23,872 nucleotides of DNA. It comes from Gammaproteobacteria bacterium (GTDB taxonomy: Bacteria; Pseudomonadota; Gammaproteobacteria; Steroidobacterales; BM003). The notes under the pieces were generated by a model. The model worked only from the letters and a program-made list of their open reading frames with translations. It was not told the DNA's origin and did no database searches. This document shows positions 16,162 to 23,872 of this stretch, one piece after another. The position numbers and the translations under genes were made by a program. Position 1 is the stretch's first letter; every line of letters begins with the position of its first letter. The DNA lies in NCBI GenBank assembly GCA_026193125.1, contig JAPHSC010000371.1, positions 1 through 23,872 on the forward strand, in the 5' to 3' direction.

Positions 16162-16878
16162 ATGCCTACGGTGTTGATTACCGGTGCCAACCGCGGACTC
16201 GGACTGGAATTTGCCCTCCAATATTCGGCTTCGGGATGGCAGGTTCACGCCTGCTGCCGTAATCCCGCGGCCGCCACCGACCTGGCCGAAGTGGCCGGTG
16301 GAGCGCGGGGCAGGGTGGTCGTACACCGGCTGGACCCCACCGACTTCGCCGCGGTCGGACAACTGGCCGATGAACTTTCCGGTACGCCGATTGACGTGCT
16401 GATAAACAACGCAGGTTGCTATACGCGCGGTGGATTCGCAGCGGCCAGGCCCGAGACAGCTTTTGGTAATAGCGACTTCGATGACTGGGAGCGGGTATTT
16501 CGGATCAATGTATTTGCACCCATGGCGATGGCCGAGGCCTTTGTCGATCACCTGGCTTCCAGTGAACAGAGCAAATTGATCACGATCAGCAGCAGCATGG
16601 GGTCCATTGGCCTCAATGCCGGCGGTGGCAGCTATGCCTACCGTTCCAGCAAGGCCGCAGTCAACGCCGTGATGCGCTCTCTGTCACTGGATCTTGCAGA
16701 ACGTGGAATCCAGGTGGCCCTGCTGCATCCGGGCTGGGTCAGCACTGACATGGGTGGGCCGGACGCGGACATCACCCCCGAGCTGAGCGTGGCCGGAATG
16801 CGTAAGGTCATTGAATCACTGAAGCCGGAGGATTCCGGTTGCTTCAGGGACTACCGCGGCAAGAACCTGCCCTGGTAG
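16162..16878 (+). CDS. Short-chain dehydrogenase/reductase
   Basis: A 238-residue classical SDR. The NAD(P)-binding TGANRGLG lies at residues 7-14, NNAG follows in the fourth strand (VLINNAGCYTRGG), and the catalytic YxxxK is YRSSK with upstream serines in ITISSSMGS. HPGWVSTDMGG is the usual segment after the active site. The pattern resembles the C-factor/CsgA-like SDR group, whose substrates are mostly unknown. ATG 16162 is seven bases after AGGAG (16150-16154); ATG 16159 is four bases away and would add one Met. It converges on the phosphodiesterase gene with a 13-base gap. Confidence 0.92.
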   Translation: MPTVLITGANRGLGLEFALQYSASGWQVHACCRNPAAATDLAEVAGGARGRVVVHRLDPTDFAAVGQLADELSGTPIDVLINNAGCYTRGGFAAARPETAFGNSDFDDWERVFRINVFAPMAMAEAFVDHLASSEQSKLITISSSMGSIGLNAGGGSYAYRSSKAAVNAVMRSLSLDLAERGIQVALLHPGWVSTDMGGPDADITPELSVAGMRKVIESLKPEDSGCFRDYRGKNLPW

Positions 16879-16891
16879 AGGCTGGCAAGGG

Positions 16892-17638
16892 TCATTGCCC
16901 GGTCACTTCTGCCGCCAGTTCGCCGGCGATGAAACTTTCCAGCAACTCAGCCCCGCGGCCAAACCAGTCCCGTGCCAGCTGGGCGCTGCTTACCTCGTAG
17001 ACCGCCCATCGCCAGGGGCCTTCGAACAGCGCTTCGCCACCGGGTACCTTCGACAGGTTGACGAAGAGGAAGTCCGGGCCGAGCTCGGCGGCAAGTTTGC
17101 GTGCCTGTCTATCGTAGTCGCTGAGAACCCAGCCGATGCGATAGCCGTGGTATTTGCGTGCAAGTTCCACCACCTCGGCATCGTAGGACAGGATGACGCA
17201 CTGGGGTGCACGGTGACCCAGGGCCTTGTTGACCACCTCGATCGCCCGTTCCCGTCCAATGTGGCGAATTCCGTCCACCTTGATTTCCACAAACATGCCG
17301 GCCCCGGGAAAGCCGTCAAGCAGGGCAGCGGCATCGGCCAGCAGTGGCGGAGGAATCGCCGTGGGTGCGGGTCCCAGCCGGCGTTCCTCGTGCACCGACA
17401 CTTGGGCAAGGTCTTCGCTGTGCATTTCGCAGACCCGGCCCGGCCGGCCGGCCGTGCGCCGCAAGCTCTCGTCATGAATCACGATAGCCTGGTGATCGGC
17501 GCTGAATTGCACGTCGATCTCCACCCAGGGCAGACCGCCGCGCAGAGCGCCTTCAATCGCCGGCAGAGTATTTTCCGGGTAGAGCGTCACCGCGCCTCTG
17601 TGGGCGATAAATTCAGGGTGTCTGATGGACTTTGGCAT
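16892..17638 (-). CDS. Glycerophosphodiester phosphodiesterase
   Basis: A 248-residue GDPD-family enzyme that hydrolyses glycerophosphodiesters to glycerol-3-phosphate and an alcohol. The TIM-barrel active-site residues are visible: H13-R14 (FIAHRGAV), E22-N23-T24 (YPENTLPA), E40 and D42 (WVEIDVQ), H55-D56 (VIHDESL) and E118-K120 (FVEIK). There is no signal peptide, so it resembles the cytoplasmic UgpQ type rather than periplasmic GlpQ. ATG 17638 places the HR motif at the usual distance from the N-terminus. Its nearest AGG is nine bases upstream; ATG 17677 is an alternative giving 261 residues. It is divergent from the HAD gene, with about 100 bases between them. Confidence 0.92.
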   Translation of the reverse strand: MPKSIRHPEFIAHRGAVTLYPENTLPAIEGALRGGLPWVEIDVQFSADHQAIVIHDESLRRTAGRPGRVCEMHSEDLAQVSVHEERRLGPAPTAIPPPLLADAAALLDGFPGAGMFVEIKVDGIRHIGRERAIEVVNKALGHRAPQCVILSYDAEVVELARKYHGYRIGWVLSDYDRQARKLAAELGPDFLFVNLSKVPGGEALFEGPWRWAVYEVSSAQLARDWFGRGAELLESFIAGELAAEVTGQ

Positions 17639-17744
17639 GCCTTCACGCCTATGTTGTACTACCGTGTCGCGGAGCATACCCCATGCGCCGGTGTTGGTGT
17701 GATTGTAGAATCGCGGACATGACCAGACTCATATTGTGGAGCCG

Positions 17745-18452
17745 ATGGAAACACCGATAGAGGCAATATGCCTGGATCTTGACGACACGCTCTGGCCGAT
17801 TTCACCCGTCATCCGCCGCGCAGAACAGGTCACACTGGATTGGTTGGTGGTCAACTACCCCGATATCGCAAGCCAACTGATACAGCAGGATATGCAGCAA
17901 CGCCTGGCGTCCTTTACGCAGTCTTTTCCGCAGTACAGCCATGACATGACCCACGTAAGGCGCAGCTTGCTGAGCGCCCTGGCTGTGCAGGGCGGGCATT
18001 CGTCCCAGGTTGGAGAAGACGCTTTCGAAGTGTTTTTTGAGGAGCGTAACCGCGTGGATCTTTACCTGGATGTGTTACCGGCGCTGGCATGGCTCAGCGC
18101 ACGCTATCCACTGGTTGCGGTGACCAATGGCAATGCCGATCTCCGCATGGTGGGGCTGGACGAATTTTTCGTAGCCTCTGTACAGGCTCGCGAAGTGGGG
18201 ACGCCCAAGCCGCAAAAAAAGATCTTTGACGTGGCGGTGGAGAAAGCGGGCGTGCCCCACGCCCACATTTTGCACGTGGGTGATGATCCTCACACCGACG
18301 TCGAGGGCGCCCGGGAGGCGGGCATGCAAACCGCCTGGGTTAATCGCAAGGCGGAGTGTTGGCCGGCGAATATCGCGCCCCCGGGGCTCGTCGTCAGTGA
18401 TCTGGAAGAGCTGTCTCTGCGCCTGGGTCGCGCAGCGGGAGAAGACCAGTGA
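17745..18452 (+). CDS. HAD-superfamily hydrolase, YigB-like
   Basis: A 235-residue HAD phosphatase. Motif I is D11-x-D13-D-T (CLDLDDTLWP), motif II is VAVTNGN, motif III lysine is in GTPKPQ, and motif IV is VGDDPHTDVEGA. The helical cap between motifs I and II and the DLDDTLW form resemble E. coli YigB, a broad-specificity phosphatase that acts on FMN and a riboflavin precursor. Specificity here is inferred. ATG 17745 is chosen; GTG 17736 is possible. The stop overlaps the next gene by four bases (GTGA at 18449-18452), indicating an operon and translational coupling with the exonuclease/nuclease fusion. Confidence 0.9.
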   Translation: METPIEAICLDLDDTLWPISPVIRRAEQVTLDWLVVNYPDIASQLIQQDMQQRLASFTQSFPQYSHDMTHVRRSLLSALAVQGGHSSQVGEDAFEVFFEERNRVDLYLDVLPALAWLSARYPLVAVTNGNADLRMVGLDEFFVASVQAREVGTPKPQKKIFDVAVEKAGVPHAHILHVGDDPHTDVEGAREAGMQTAWVNRKAECWPANIAPPGLVVSDLEELSLRLGRAAGEDQ

Positions 18453-19882
18453 TTGCATCGCGCATTGCCTTTGTGGATGTGGAGACCACGGGCACGAATG
18501 CAAACAGCAATCGCGTGACCGAGATAGGCATCGTGCGCGTGGAGAATGGCCAACTGGTGGAGGAATGGAGCAGCCTGGTCAATCCAGAGCAGAGCATCCC
18601 CTTGGCCATAGAGCGCCTCACGGGCATCACCACCGAAATGGTGGAATCCGCGCCCACCTTTGCCCGGCTGGGCACAGAGATACTGGAGCGCTTGCGCGGG
18701 CACCTGTTCGTCGCCCATAACGCCCGTTTTGACTACGGTTTTCTGAAGAACGAATTTCGCCGCGCGGGCATGGCGTTCCAGGAAAAGGTGCTGTGCACGG
18801 TAAAGCTCTCACGCGCACTGTATCCGCAACATCGCCGGCACAACCTGGATGCCATCATGCAGCGCCATGGCCTGGGCTGCACCGATCGCCATCGGGCCCT
18901 GGCCGATGCCCGCGTGCTGTGGGACTTTGTCCAGCTGGTATACCGGGATGTCCCCGCCGGCACGATTGAGAAAACCGTGGCCGATCTGCTCAAGCGTCCG
19001 GCCCTGCCCGGCGGACTGGACGCCGAGATTCTGGACCAGGTGCCAACCCGTCCGGGTGTCTACCGTTTCTACGGCGAGGGTGAAGCACTGCTTTACGTGG
19101 GCAAGAGCGTTAATTTGCGCTCCAGGGTCATGGCGCATTTCGCTTCCGATCACCGTTCCTCGCGGGAAATGCGCATGACGCAACAATTACGTCGCCTGGA
19201 GTGGACCGAGACCGCCGGTGAGTTGGGTGCCTTATTGCTGGAGTCCAGCCTGGTGAAGCGCCATCAGCCGACGTTTAATCGCAAGCTACGGCGTGCCGGC
19301 ACTCTGTATGCCTATTCCGTTGGAGGCGCGGGTGCGGTGCAGGTTGAGCTGGTGGAATTGGGTGCCTGCCCATCCCATGGGCAGCAAAGACTCTACGGCA
19401 TGTTCCGCAGTCGCAAGGAGGCGCGCGCGCGGCTGGAGACCGCGGCCAGGGAACAAGGTCTGTGTCCGCGTCTGCTGGGTCTGGAGGCGCGTCGCAGCGG
19501 TCCCTGCTTTTCCCGGCAACTCGGGCGCTGCCGCGGCGCCTGCAGCGGCGAGGAAACGGTGCTCGCGCACAACCTTCGCCTGATGCAGGCGTTGATGAGC
19601 CAAAGCATCAAGGCCTGGCCATTTTCCGGACCGGTGGGTATACGTGAGCGTGGCTGGGGAGGACATACCGACATTCATGTATTCGATGAATGGTGTTACC
19701 TGGGGACGGCCGTGTCACGCAGCCAGTTATGGGACATGCTGGAACCTGGCGGCGAGAGGCTTTTCGATCCGGACTGTTACAAGATACTGGACCGCTTCCT
19801 GCGCGCCAGCAAGAATCTGGACGTGCTGGACCTTACCGGTGACGATCGACCGGACCCGGATCAACTGACGCTGGAAGTCTGA
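18449..19882 (+). CDS. DnaQ-type 3-prime exonuclease fused to a Cho/UvrC-like GIY-YIG nuclease
   Basis: A 477-residue two-enzyme protein from GTG 18449 (GGAG seven bases upstream). Residues 1-165 are a DEDDh exonuclease like DNA polymerase III epsilon: D10 and E12 (FVDVETTG), D95 (HNARFDYGFL), H148 and D153 (DRHRALADAR). Residues 198-280 are a GIY-YIG domain as in UvrC and Cho: PGVYRF, LLYVGKSVNLRSR, the metal-binding E265 in LLLESSLVK. Four cysteines follow at 339, 353, 361 and 365, close to the UvrC spacing reported for a 4Fe-4S cluster. The last ~110 residues are unassigned. UvrC/Cho-type domains nick damaged DNA during nucleotide excision repair; the exonuclease could process the nicked strand (inference). 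The fusion occurs in several bacterial groups. It lacks the (HhH)2 region of full UvrC. Confidence 0.92.
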   Translation: MIASRIAFVDVETTGTNANSNRVTEIGIVRVENGQLVEEWSSLVNPEQSIPLAIERLTGITTEMVESAPTFARLGTEILERLRGHLFVAHNARFDYGFLKNEFRRAGMAFQEKVLCTVKLSRALYPQHRRHNLDAIMQRHGLGCTDRHRALADARVLWDFVQLVYRDVPAGTIEKTVADLLKRPALPGGLDAEILDQVPTRPGVYRFYGEGEALLYVGKSVNLRSRVMAHFASDHRSSREMRMTQQLRRLEWTETAGELGALLLESSLVKRHQPTFNRKLRRAGTLYAYSVGGAGAVQVELVELGACPSHGQQRLYGMFRSRKEARARLETAAREQGLCPRLLGLEARRSGPCFSRQLGRCRGACSGEETVLAHNLRLMQALMSQSIKAWPFSGPVGIRERGWGGHTDIHVFDEWCYLGTAVSRSQLWDMLEPGGERLFDPDCYKILDRFLRASKNLDVLDLTGDDRPDPDQLTLEV

Positions 19883-19960
19883 GGTCCGGGAAAGGTCTGA
19901 TCTATTCTTGAACGTGTATCGGGTCCGGAATAGCCCGCTTCTGTGTTGCCCAACTCCGCG

Positions 19961-19981
19961 GCAGGGTGCGTTTTACGCAGC
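19961..19981. repeat. Intergenic direct repeat, copy 1
   Basis: A 21-base unit beginning GCAGGGTGCG and ending ACGCAGC, identical to the copy at 20064. Inside it, TGCGT and ACGCA form a hairpin around TTT. The flanking sequence before it (CTTCTGTGTTGCC) also resembles that before copy 2, so the similarity extends to roughly 45 bases. Confidence 0.7.
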
Positions 19982-19989
19982 CTGTCTAT

Positions 19990-20006
19990 GGTGCACAGAG
20001 TGCACC
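19990..20006. repeat. Inverted repeat between the two direct repeats
   Basis: Seven-base perfect arms GGTGCAC and GTGCACC flank AGA. The right side continues as TGCACCCTGC (20001-20010), nearly the reverse complement of the start of the 21-base unit. The spacer therefore holds direct and inverted copies of one short element. With two convergent genes on either side, hairpins here could also end transcription both ways. Confidence 0.5.
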
Positions 20007-20034
20007 CTGCGGGTTTGGCGCCCTGAGTCCAGCT

Positions 20035-20051
20035 AACCCAACTTCTGGGTT
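20035..20051. repeat. Six-base-arm inverted repeat, possible bidirectional stem
   Basis: AACCCA and TGGGTT flank ACTTC. It lies between the hairpin at 19990 and the second direct repeat. No T-tract follows, so a true intrinsic terminator is not shown. Confidence 0.35.
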
Positions 20052-20063
20052 GCCACCCCTGCT

Positions 20064-20084
20064 GCAGGGTGCGTTTTACGCAGC
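20064..20084. repeat. Intergenic direct repeat, copy 2
   Basis: Exact second copy of the 21-base unit at 19961, displaced by 103 bases. It has the same internal TGCGT/ACGCA dyad. It resembles dispersed intergenic hairpin repeats built on a GGGTGCGT...ACGCA theme that occur in several bacteria. Whether it is dispersed in this genome cannot be seen from one window. Confidence 0.7.
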
Positions 20085-20118
20085 GTTTTGGACTTCGCCC
20101 GCAATAAATCAGAAATCC

Positions 20119-21582
20119 CTAGTGTATATCTGCACTGGGCTGGATACGGATGTCGATGCGCCGATTGCGTCGACGACCCTCGGGCGTTTCGTTATTGGCC
20201 ACCGGCTGTGATTCACCATACCCGACTGCGGTAATCAGTTGGGGATTCAGAGCCATGCTGTTCATGAGGTATCCGCGCACCGCCATCGCGCGTTGCTGTG
20301 ACAGGCTGAGGTTGGTTTGGTCGCTTCCGTGAGAATCTGTGTGACCTTCAACCACCATGGAAGCCTCGGGGAATACCCGCAGGGCATCCTGGACCTTGCT
20401 CAGCAGGGGGTAATTCTCGGGGGCAATTTCTGCCCGGCCCACCTCGAAATTCAAGCCTACCAGGCGAATATAAATATCATTGCCGTCACGGAACACCAGC
20501 GCCTCAGGGCGGGAGAACATGCTTTCTACCTGCTTGACCTGTTCGCGCACGCGTTCCTGGCTGGCCAGCTGCTGGGCCAGGGCCATGCGCTCCTCGCGCG
20601 CGCCGCCCAGATTCTGGTCAAGCACGGAGATTTCCTGCTGCATGGATTCAATGCGCTGATCTTTCTCCAGCAAATCCTGCTGCAGAGAATGTCTTTCAAT
20701 GCGCAGGTTCTCTATGTACTCAATGATCTGCGCAGTGGGCTTGGCATAACCCTGGTCCAGTTCGGCCGCCAGGTCTGCGGCAGCCGCAATCTCGTGTATC
20801 GGGCGTTCCCACTCCAATACCAGGTCCTCGTAGCTCAAGTCGCTGTCACGCGCCGCGCGCAGATAGGCCGCCAGGTAAATGGCATGCAGCGCTTCGTAGC
20901 GCGCCTGTCGCGCCAGGCTGCGCGGCAGGTCGGCGTCGTAGCGGTTTTCCTCAAGCTCCTTCTCGGCCCGTATCAGCAAGGCCTGGGCGGTGCGCAGGGT
21001 AGTCGGAGCATAGCGCCCGGCACTCTTGTCATCGGCCTCCTTCAGCAATCTGCGGGTTTCGCTGAGCATGCTGACCTTGATCGCCTGTAGTTCGGCGTCG
21101 CGGTAGTCCGTCTCTGCCGAGGCCTCGCGCTTGCGCGCCGACCGCAAGTCGCCGACCTCAAGTTCGATGGCGGCATTACGGAACTCCCGCTCGGCAGAAT
21201 TCCATAGTTCTGTCGCCATGAGTGGAGCCTGGGCGGCGAGGGCGTCATTACGCCCCTTTATCATGTTGGCAAATGTGACCTTGGCGAGTTCCGCGGAGGT
21301 AATAGACTTGCGGTATTCCACCACCGCGCTGTCCAGGTCGCGCCGAATGCGATCCACTTTCTGGCCTCTTGCCAGGTTCTTTTCTGCGCTTTGGTAGGAC
21401 TTGCCGGCGCGCTCGAAGCTGCGTGGCGCGAGCAGGGCGGCCTCGGCCTCGATAGCGGCCTGTCGGACCTCGTCTGCGTCGGCGAAAAGATTGCTGCGGA
21501 TGGTGTCGTTGGCGGCCTGCCCAGTCAGACTGGCGGCGAACAGAAGGACACCCAGCAGGGCAGTGAAACTATGTCTAGTCAT
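20119..21582 (-). CDS. OmpA-family envelope protein with long coiled-coil region
   Basis: A 487-residue exported protein starting at ATG 21582 (GGAA eight bases upstream); the frame extends to 21621 but the signal peptide begins at MTRHSFTALLGVLLFAASLTGQA. Residues about 30-270 are helical and alanine/glutamate-rich and look like a DUF4398-type helical repeat region (AAIEAEAALLAPRSFERAGKSY). Residues about 285-350 form a coiled coil (LRIERHSLQQDLLEKDQRIE). The C-terminal ~110 residues are an OmpA peptidoglycan-binding domain: VVEGHTDSHGSD, LSLSQQRAMAVRGYL, VGYGESQPVANN, and a final RRRNRRIDIRI. It has no clear lipobox, so it is probably periplasmic, bound to peptidoglycan. It is divergent from lipA and convergent with the exonuclease fusion. 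Exact role unknown; cell-envelope maintenance is inferred. Confidence 0.88.
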   Translation of the reverse strand: MTRHSFTALLGVLLFAASLTGQAANDTIRSNLFADADEVRQAAIEAEAALLAPRSFERAGKSYQSAEKNLARGQKVDRIRRDLDSAVVEYRKSITSAELAKVTFANMIKGRNDALAAQAPLMATELWNSAEREFRNAAIELEVGDLRSARKREASAETDYRDAELQAIKVSMLSETRRLLKEADDKSAGRYAPTTLRTAQALLIRAEKELEENRYDADLPRSLARQARYEALHAIYLAAYLRAARDSDLSYEDLVLEWERPIHEIAAAADLAAELDQGYAKPTAQIIEYIENLRIERHSLQQDLLEKDQRIESMQQEISVLDQNLGGAREERMALAQQLASQERVREQVKQVESMFSRPEALVFRDGNDIYIRLVGLNFEVGRAEIAPENYPLLSKVQDALRVFPEASMVVEGHTDSHGSDQTNLSLSQQRAMAVRGYLMNSMALNPQLITAVGYGESQPVANNETPEGRRRNRRIDIRIQPSADIH

Positions 21583-21822
21583 TGCTTTTTTCCAATTCTT
21601 GAGAATGTATGCGGCAAGCATAATGCAAGTAAGTTGCTAAAGTGAGAATCTGTGGTCTGTGGACCGCCGCCCCGCCGCGGGCTTTGTCGTGCCCGATGTA
21701 CATCGTCCCATGATTCGCGCGGTTTGCAGCCGGCTGCCCGACCAGGACTTGGGTCAGGCCAAAGGGCTATGCGACAATGCGGCATCAGTTCATTGGGCAC
21801 GGCAGACGCCAGGAAGAAGTCA

Positions 21823-22836
21823 TTGAGTGAATTCAAGGGAATCCCGGTGGTGAGGGCGGGCAGCAAGTACACCAACCCGGAAACCGGTGTTACAGCTATC
21901 AAGCATGGCGTGAAGTCCCGTGGCGAGAATGCGGACCAGGTACGTCAACGCAAACCTGACTGGTTGCGTGCGCCGATGCCGGCGGGCAAGGGCTTCGAGG
22001 GTGTACGCAAGAATGTTCGCGAACACAAACTTGCTACGGTATGTGAAGAATCCATGTGTCCGAATATTGGCGAGTGCTGGAACGGCGGCACCGCAACCAT
22101 CATGGTGATGGGCTCTGTATGCACCCGTGCCTGCCGTTTCTGCGCGGTGGATACCGGCAATCCCAGGGGTTGGCTGGATTCGCAGGAACCCGCGAACACG
22201 GCCAGGTCGGTACAGATAATGGGGCTGAAATACGTGGTGATTACCTCGGTGGACAGGGATGACCTGCAGGACGGAGGAGCCGCTCATTACGCGGCCTGTG
22301 TGCAAGCGATCAAGCAGGTGAATCCGGAGACGGCGGTGGAGGCCCTGACACCCGATTTCTGTGGGCATCTTCCGAGTGTGGAAGTGGTGGTGGATTCCGG
22401 CCTGGACGTGTTCGCACAGAATCTCGAGACGGTCCGTCGGCTGACCCACCCGGTGCGCGATCCGCGCGCGGGCTATGAGCAGACCCTGGCCGTACTGGCC
22501 CATGCCAAGGTATTCAGACCACATGTCACAACCAAGACCAGCGTGATGCTGGGTCTCGGAGAAACCGAGGATGAAATCCTGCAAGCCATGCAAGACTGTC
22601 GCACAGCCGGTGTGGATATCCTGACCCTGGGGCAATACCTCAGACCAACGGTCAATCATCTCGCGGTGGAGCGTTTTGTAAGCCCGGCCGAGTTCGAGCG
22701 TTATCGGCAGTGGGGTCTTGAGATGGGCTTCATGGAAGTGGTGGCGGGCCCGCTGGTGCGCTCAAGCTACCGCGCCGACCAGGTGTTCAAGAAGAACAAT
22801 GTGGGCCTGCAGGACGCCGTAGCGAGGCGGCGTTAG
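21823..22836 (+). CDS. lipA: Lipoyl synthase
   Basis: A radical-SAM enzyme that inserts two sulphurs into protein-bound octanoyl groups to make lipoate for the 2-oxoacid dehydrogenases and glycine cleavage system. From TTG 21823 it has 337 residues. The auxiliary-cluster cysteines are C74, C79 and C85 (CEESMCPNIGEC). The radical-SAM CxxxCxxC is C100, C104 and C107 (CTRACRFC). The C-terminal RSSY cluster ligand motif is at 313-316. TTG 21823 lies six bases after AGGAAG (21811-21816). ATG 21769 is an alternative but its AAAGGG is only two bases away, and the sequence upstream of about 21823 looks non-coding. No lipB octanoyltransferase gene is adjacent. It is divergent from the OmpA-like gene. 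Confidence 0.95.
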   Translation: MSEFKGIPVVRAGSKYTNPETGVTAIKHGVKSRGENADQVRQRKPDWLRAPMPAGKGFEGVRKNVREHKLATVCEESMCPNIGECWNGGTATIMVMGSVCTRACRFCAVDTGNPRGWLDSQEPANTARSVQIMGLKYVVITSVDRDDLQDGGAAHYAACVQAIKQVNPETAVEALTPDFCGHLPSVEVVVDSGLDVFAQNLETVRRLTHPVRDPRAGYEQTLAVLAHAKVFRPHVTTKTSVMLGLGETEDEILQAMQDCRTAGVDILTLGQYLRPTVNHLAVERFVSPAEFERYRQWGLEMGFMEVVAGPLVRSSYRADQVFKKNNVGLQDAVARRR

Positions 22837-22853
22837 TTCTGGCGAGTGCCAGG

Positions 22854-23872
22854 ATGCCCCCGCCCGCCAGTCTGCCGCAGATGTCCATTTACCGACTCTT
22901 ACCCATCCTGCTTGTATGCGCGCTGTGTGATGGCTGCGTCGGTTGGCAGCCCGAGCCTGTTGTCGATGAGGCGCCGCGGATCGAACCACCGGTATCCCCG
23001 GTACCCGTGGCTGTCCCGGTGGAACCCGACGAGGTGGCTATCGAGCGCGAAGCGCTGCCCGGGCCGGCGGGGTCAGACATACACGGACAGCTGCAATGGA
23101 TCAGCCTTTATCGCGAGGATACTCTGCCGGAGATCGCCAGGGCCCACGGTCTTGGAATCGATGAGATACGGCATGCCAACCCCGGGGTAGACACCTGGCT
23201 GCCGGGAGAGGGTACGGTGGTATTACTGCCCACCCGCATGATCCTGCCACAGCAGCGCGAAGGCCTGGTGTTGAACCTCGCAAGCCGACGCCTGTTCCAC
23301 TTTGACCAGGACGGCGTGTTGCTCGCCACTTACCCGATCGGTGTCGGACGCGAAGGCTGGGCGACGCCGACCGGCGCGGCGAAGGTCGTGTCAAAAGCGA
23401 AGGAACCGGTGTGGTTTGTTCCCGCCTCAATCCGTGCGGAACACGCCGAGGCGGGTGACCCATTGCCTGCGCAGATCGGCCCCGGTCCGGATAACCCGCT
23501 GGGGGCCTACGCGATACTGCTGGATTTGCCCGGTTACCTGATCCACGGTACCAACAAGCCCTATGGTGTGGGTATGCGTGTCAGCCACGGTTGTGTGCGG
23601 CTGTATCCGGAAGACATCGAAAGCTTGTATCCACGGGTGCCGTTGGGTACCCCGGTAACCATTATTGGTGAGCCGATTATGCTGGCCGAAGCGGATGGTC
23701 TTTTATACCTGGAGGCACACCCGCCTTTTGAGGAAGACGAGACCTGGTCCGGTCACTGGGAGGAAATCCAGGGACGCCTGCTGCAAGACTCCCGCCTGGC
23801 CAGTCGGGATATCGACTGGGATCGCGCCAGGCAGATCATCGAAGAGTCCCGGGGGATACCGCTACCTGTTTC
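22854..23872 (+). CDS. L,D-transpeptidase with LysM and YkuD domains (3-prime truncated)
   Basis: An open frame runs from ATG 22854 to the window end without a stop; about 339 codons are present. The N-terminus has a hydrophobic signal (YRLLPILLVCALCDGCVGW); a lipoprotein cysteine is possible but the lipobox is poor. A Pro/Glu-rich linker leads to a LysM-like segment (LPEIARAHGLGIDEIRHANPG ... LPGEGTVVLLP, about residues 85-130). The YkuD catalytic domain follows, with HGTNKPYGVG and the active-site SHGCVRLYPEDI, in which the cysteine is the nucleophile. Such ErfK/YnhG-type enzymes act in the periplasm to make 3-3 peptidoglycan cross-links or to attach proteins to peptidoglycan. The gene starts 17 bases after lipA. 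It has a further 80+ residues after the YkuD domain; the end lies outside the window. Confidence 0.9.
   Translation, partial: MPPPASLPQMSIYRLLPILLVCALCDGCVGWQPEPVVDEAPRIEPPVSPVPVAVPVEPDEVAIEREALPGPAGSDIHGQLQWISLYREDTLPEIARAHGLGIDEIRHANPGVDTWLPGEGTVVLLPTRMILPQQREGLVLNLASRRLFHFDQDGVLLATYPIGVGREGWATPTGAAKVVSKAKEPVWFVPASIRAEHAEAGDPLPAQIGPGPDNPLGAYAILLDLPGYLIHGTNKPYGVGMRVSHGCVRLYPEDIESLYPRVPLGTPVTIIGEPIMLAEADGLLYLEAHPPFEEDETWSGHWEEIQGRLLQDSRLASRDIDWDRARQIIEESRGIPLPV

Noticed and set aside
16895..17722. 275-codon plus-strand frame opposite the phosphodiesterase
   Set aside because: Antisense shadow of a gene with intact catalytic motifs; the translated sequence shows no family features.
20317..21090. 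257-codon plus-strand frame opposite the OmpA-like gene
   Set aside because: Shadow frame; the minus-strand product has a signal peptide and OmpA domain, while this one shows no domain.
21820..22659. 279-codon minus-strand frame opposite lipA
   Set aside because: The plus strand encodes all lipoyl synthase cluster cysteines; the antisense frame is a GC-rich-genome artefact.

Overview
The window looks like chromosomal DNA of a Gram-negative proteobacterium, most likely a free-living gammaproteobacterium. Support comes from a TonB-dependent outer-membrane receptor, an OmpA-type envelope protein, a KefB/C-type antiporter, a proteobacterial lipoyl synthase, Shine-Dalgarno-led starts and a fairly GC-rich base composition. 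I cannot name a genus. There are 21 credible protein genes. The first (a ThDP enzyme) and the last (an L,D-transpeptidase) are cut by the window edges. I see no rRNA, tRNA, CRISPR array, insertion sequence or phage gene.

Region 1 (1-8774) reads as an accessory catabolic and uptake neighbourhood. It holds a ThDP-dependent decarboxylase/lyase, a class III (omega-amino acid:pyruvate type) aminotransferase, a YkvI-like LeuT-fold carrier, an AraC-family regulator transcribed divergently from the carrier, a TonB-dependent receptor, a second class III aminotransferase and a carboxymuconolactone-decarboxylase-fold protein. Together they suggest import of an amino compound, transamination, then cleavage or decarboxylation of the keto product. 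The substrate is not readable from sequence. A perfect 12-bp inverted repeat lies between the receptor and the second aminotransferase, inside the annotated 5-prime end of the latter.

Region 2 (9039-13018, minus strand) is a compact operon: Kef-type K+/H+ antiporter, voltage-gated-type K+ channel with an extra C-terminal zinc ribbon, ADP-ribose-type Nudix hydrolase, and glutathione S-transferase. The last three are nearly or actually overlapping. Kef systems are gated by glutathione adducts and bind nucleotides, so the set makes sense as one potassium/electrophile-stress module.

Region 3 (13115-16878, plus strand) holds a NYN (PIN-like) nuclease with a C-terminal LOTUS-like domain, an alpha/beta-hydrolase-like protein, a secreted protein of unknown function, an OsmC-family protein and a short-chain dehydrogenase.

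Region 4 (16892-23872) is mostly housekeeping: a glycerophosphodiester phosphodiesterase, a HAD phosphatase overlapping a DnaQ-exonuclease/Cho-nuclease fusion, an intergenic patch of hairpin repeats, an OmpA/coiled-coil envelope protein, lipoyl synthase, and a LysM plus YkuD L,D-transpeptidase that runs off the right edge.
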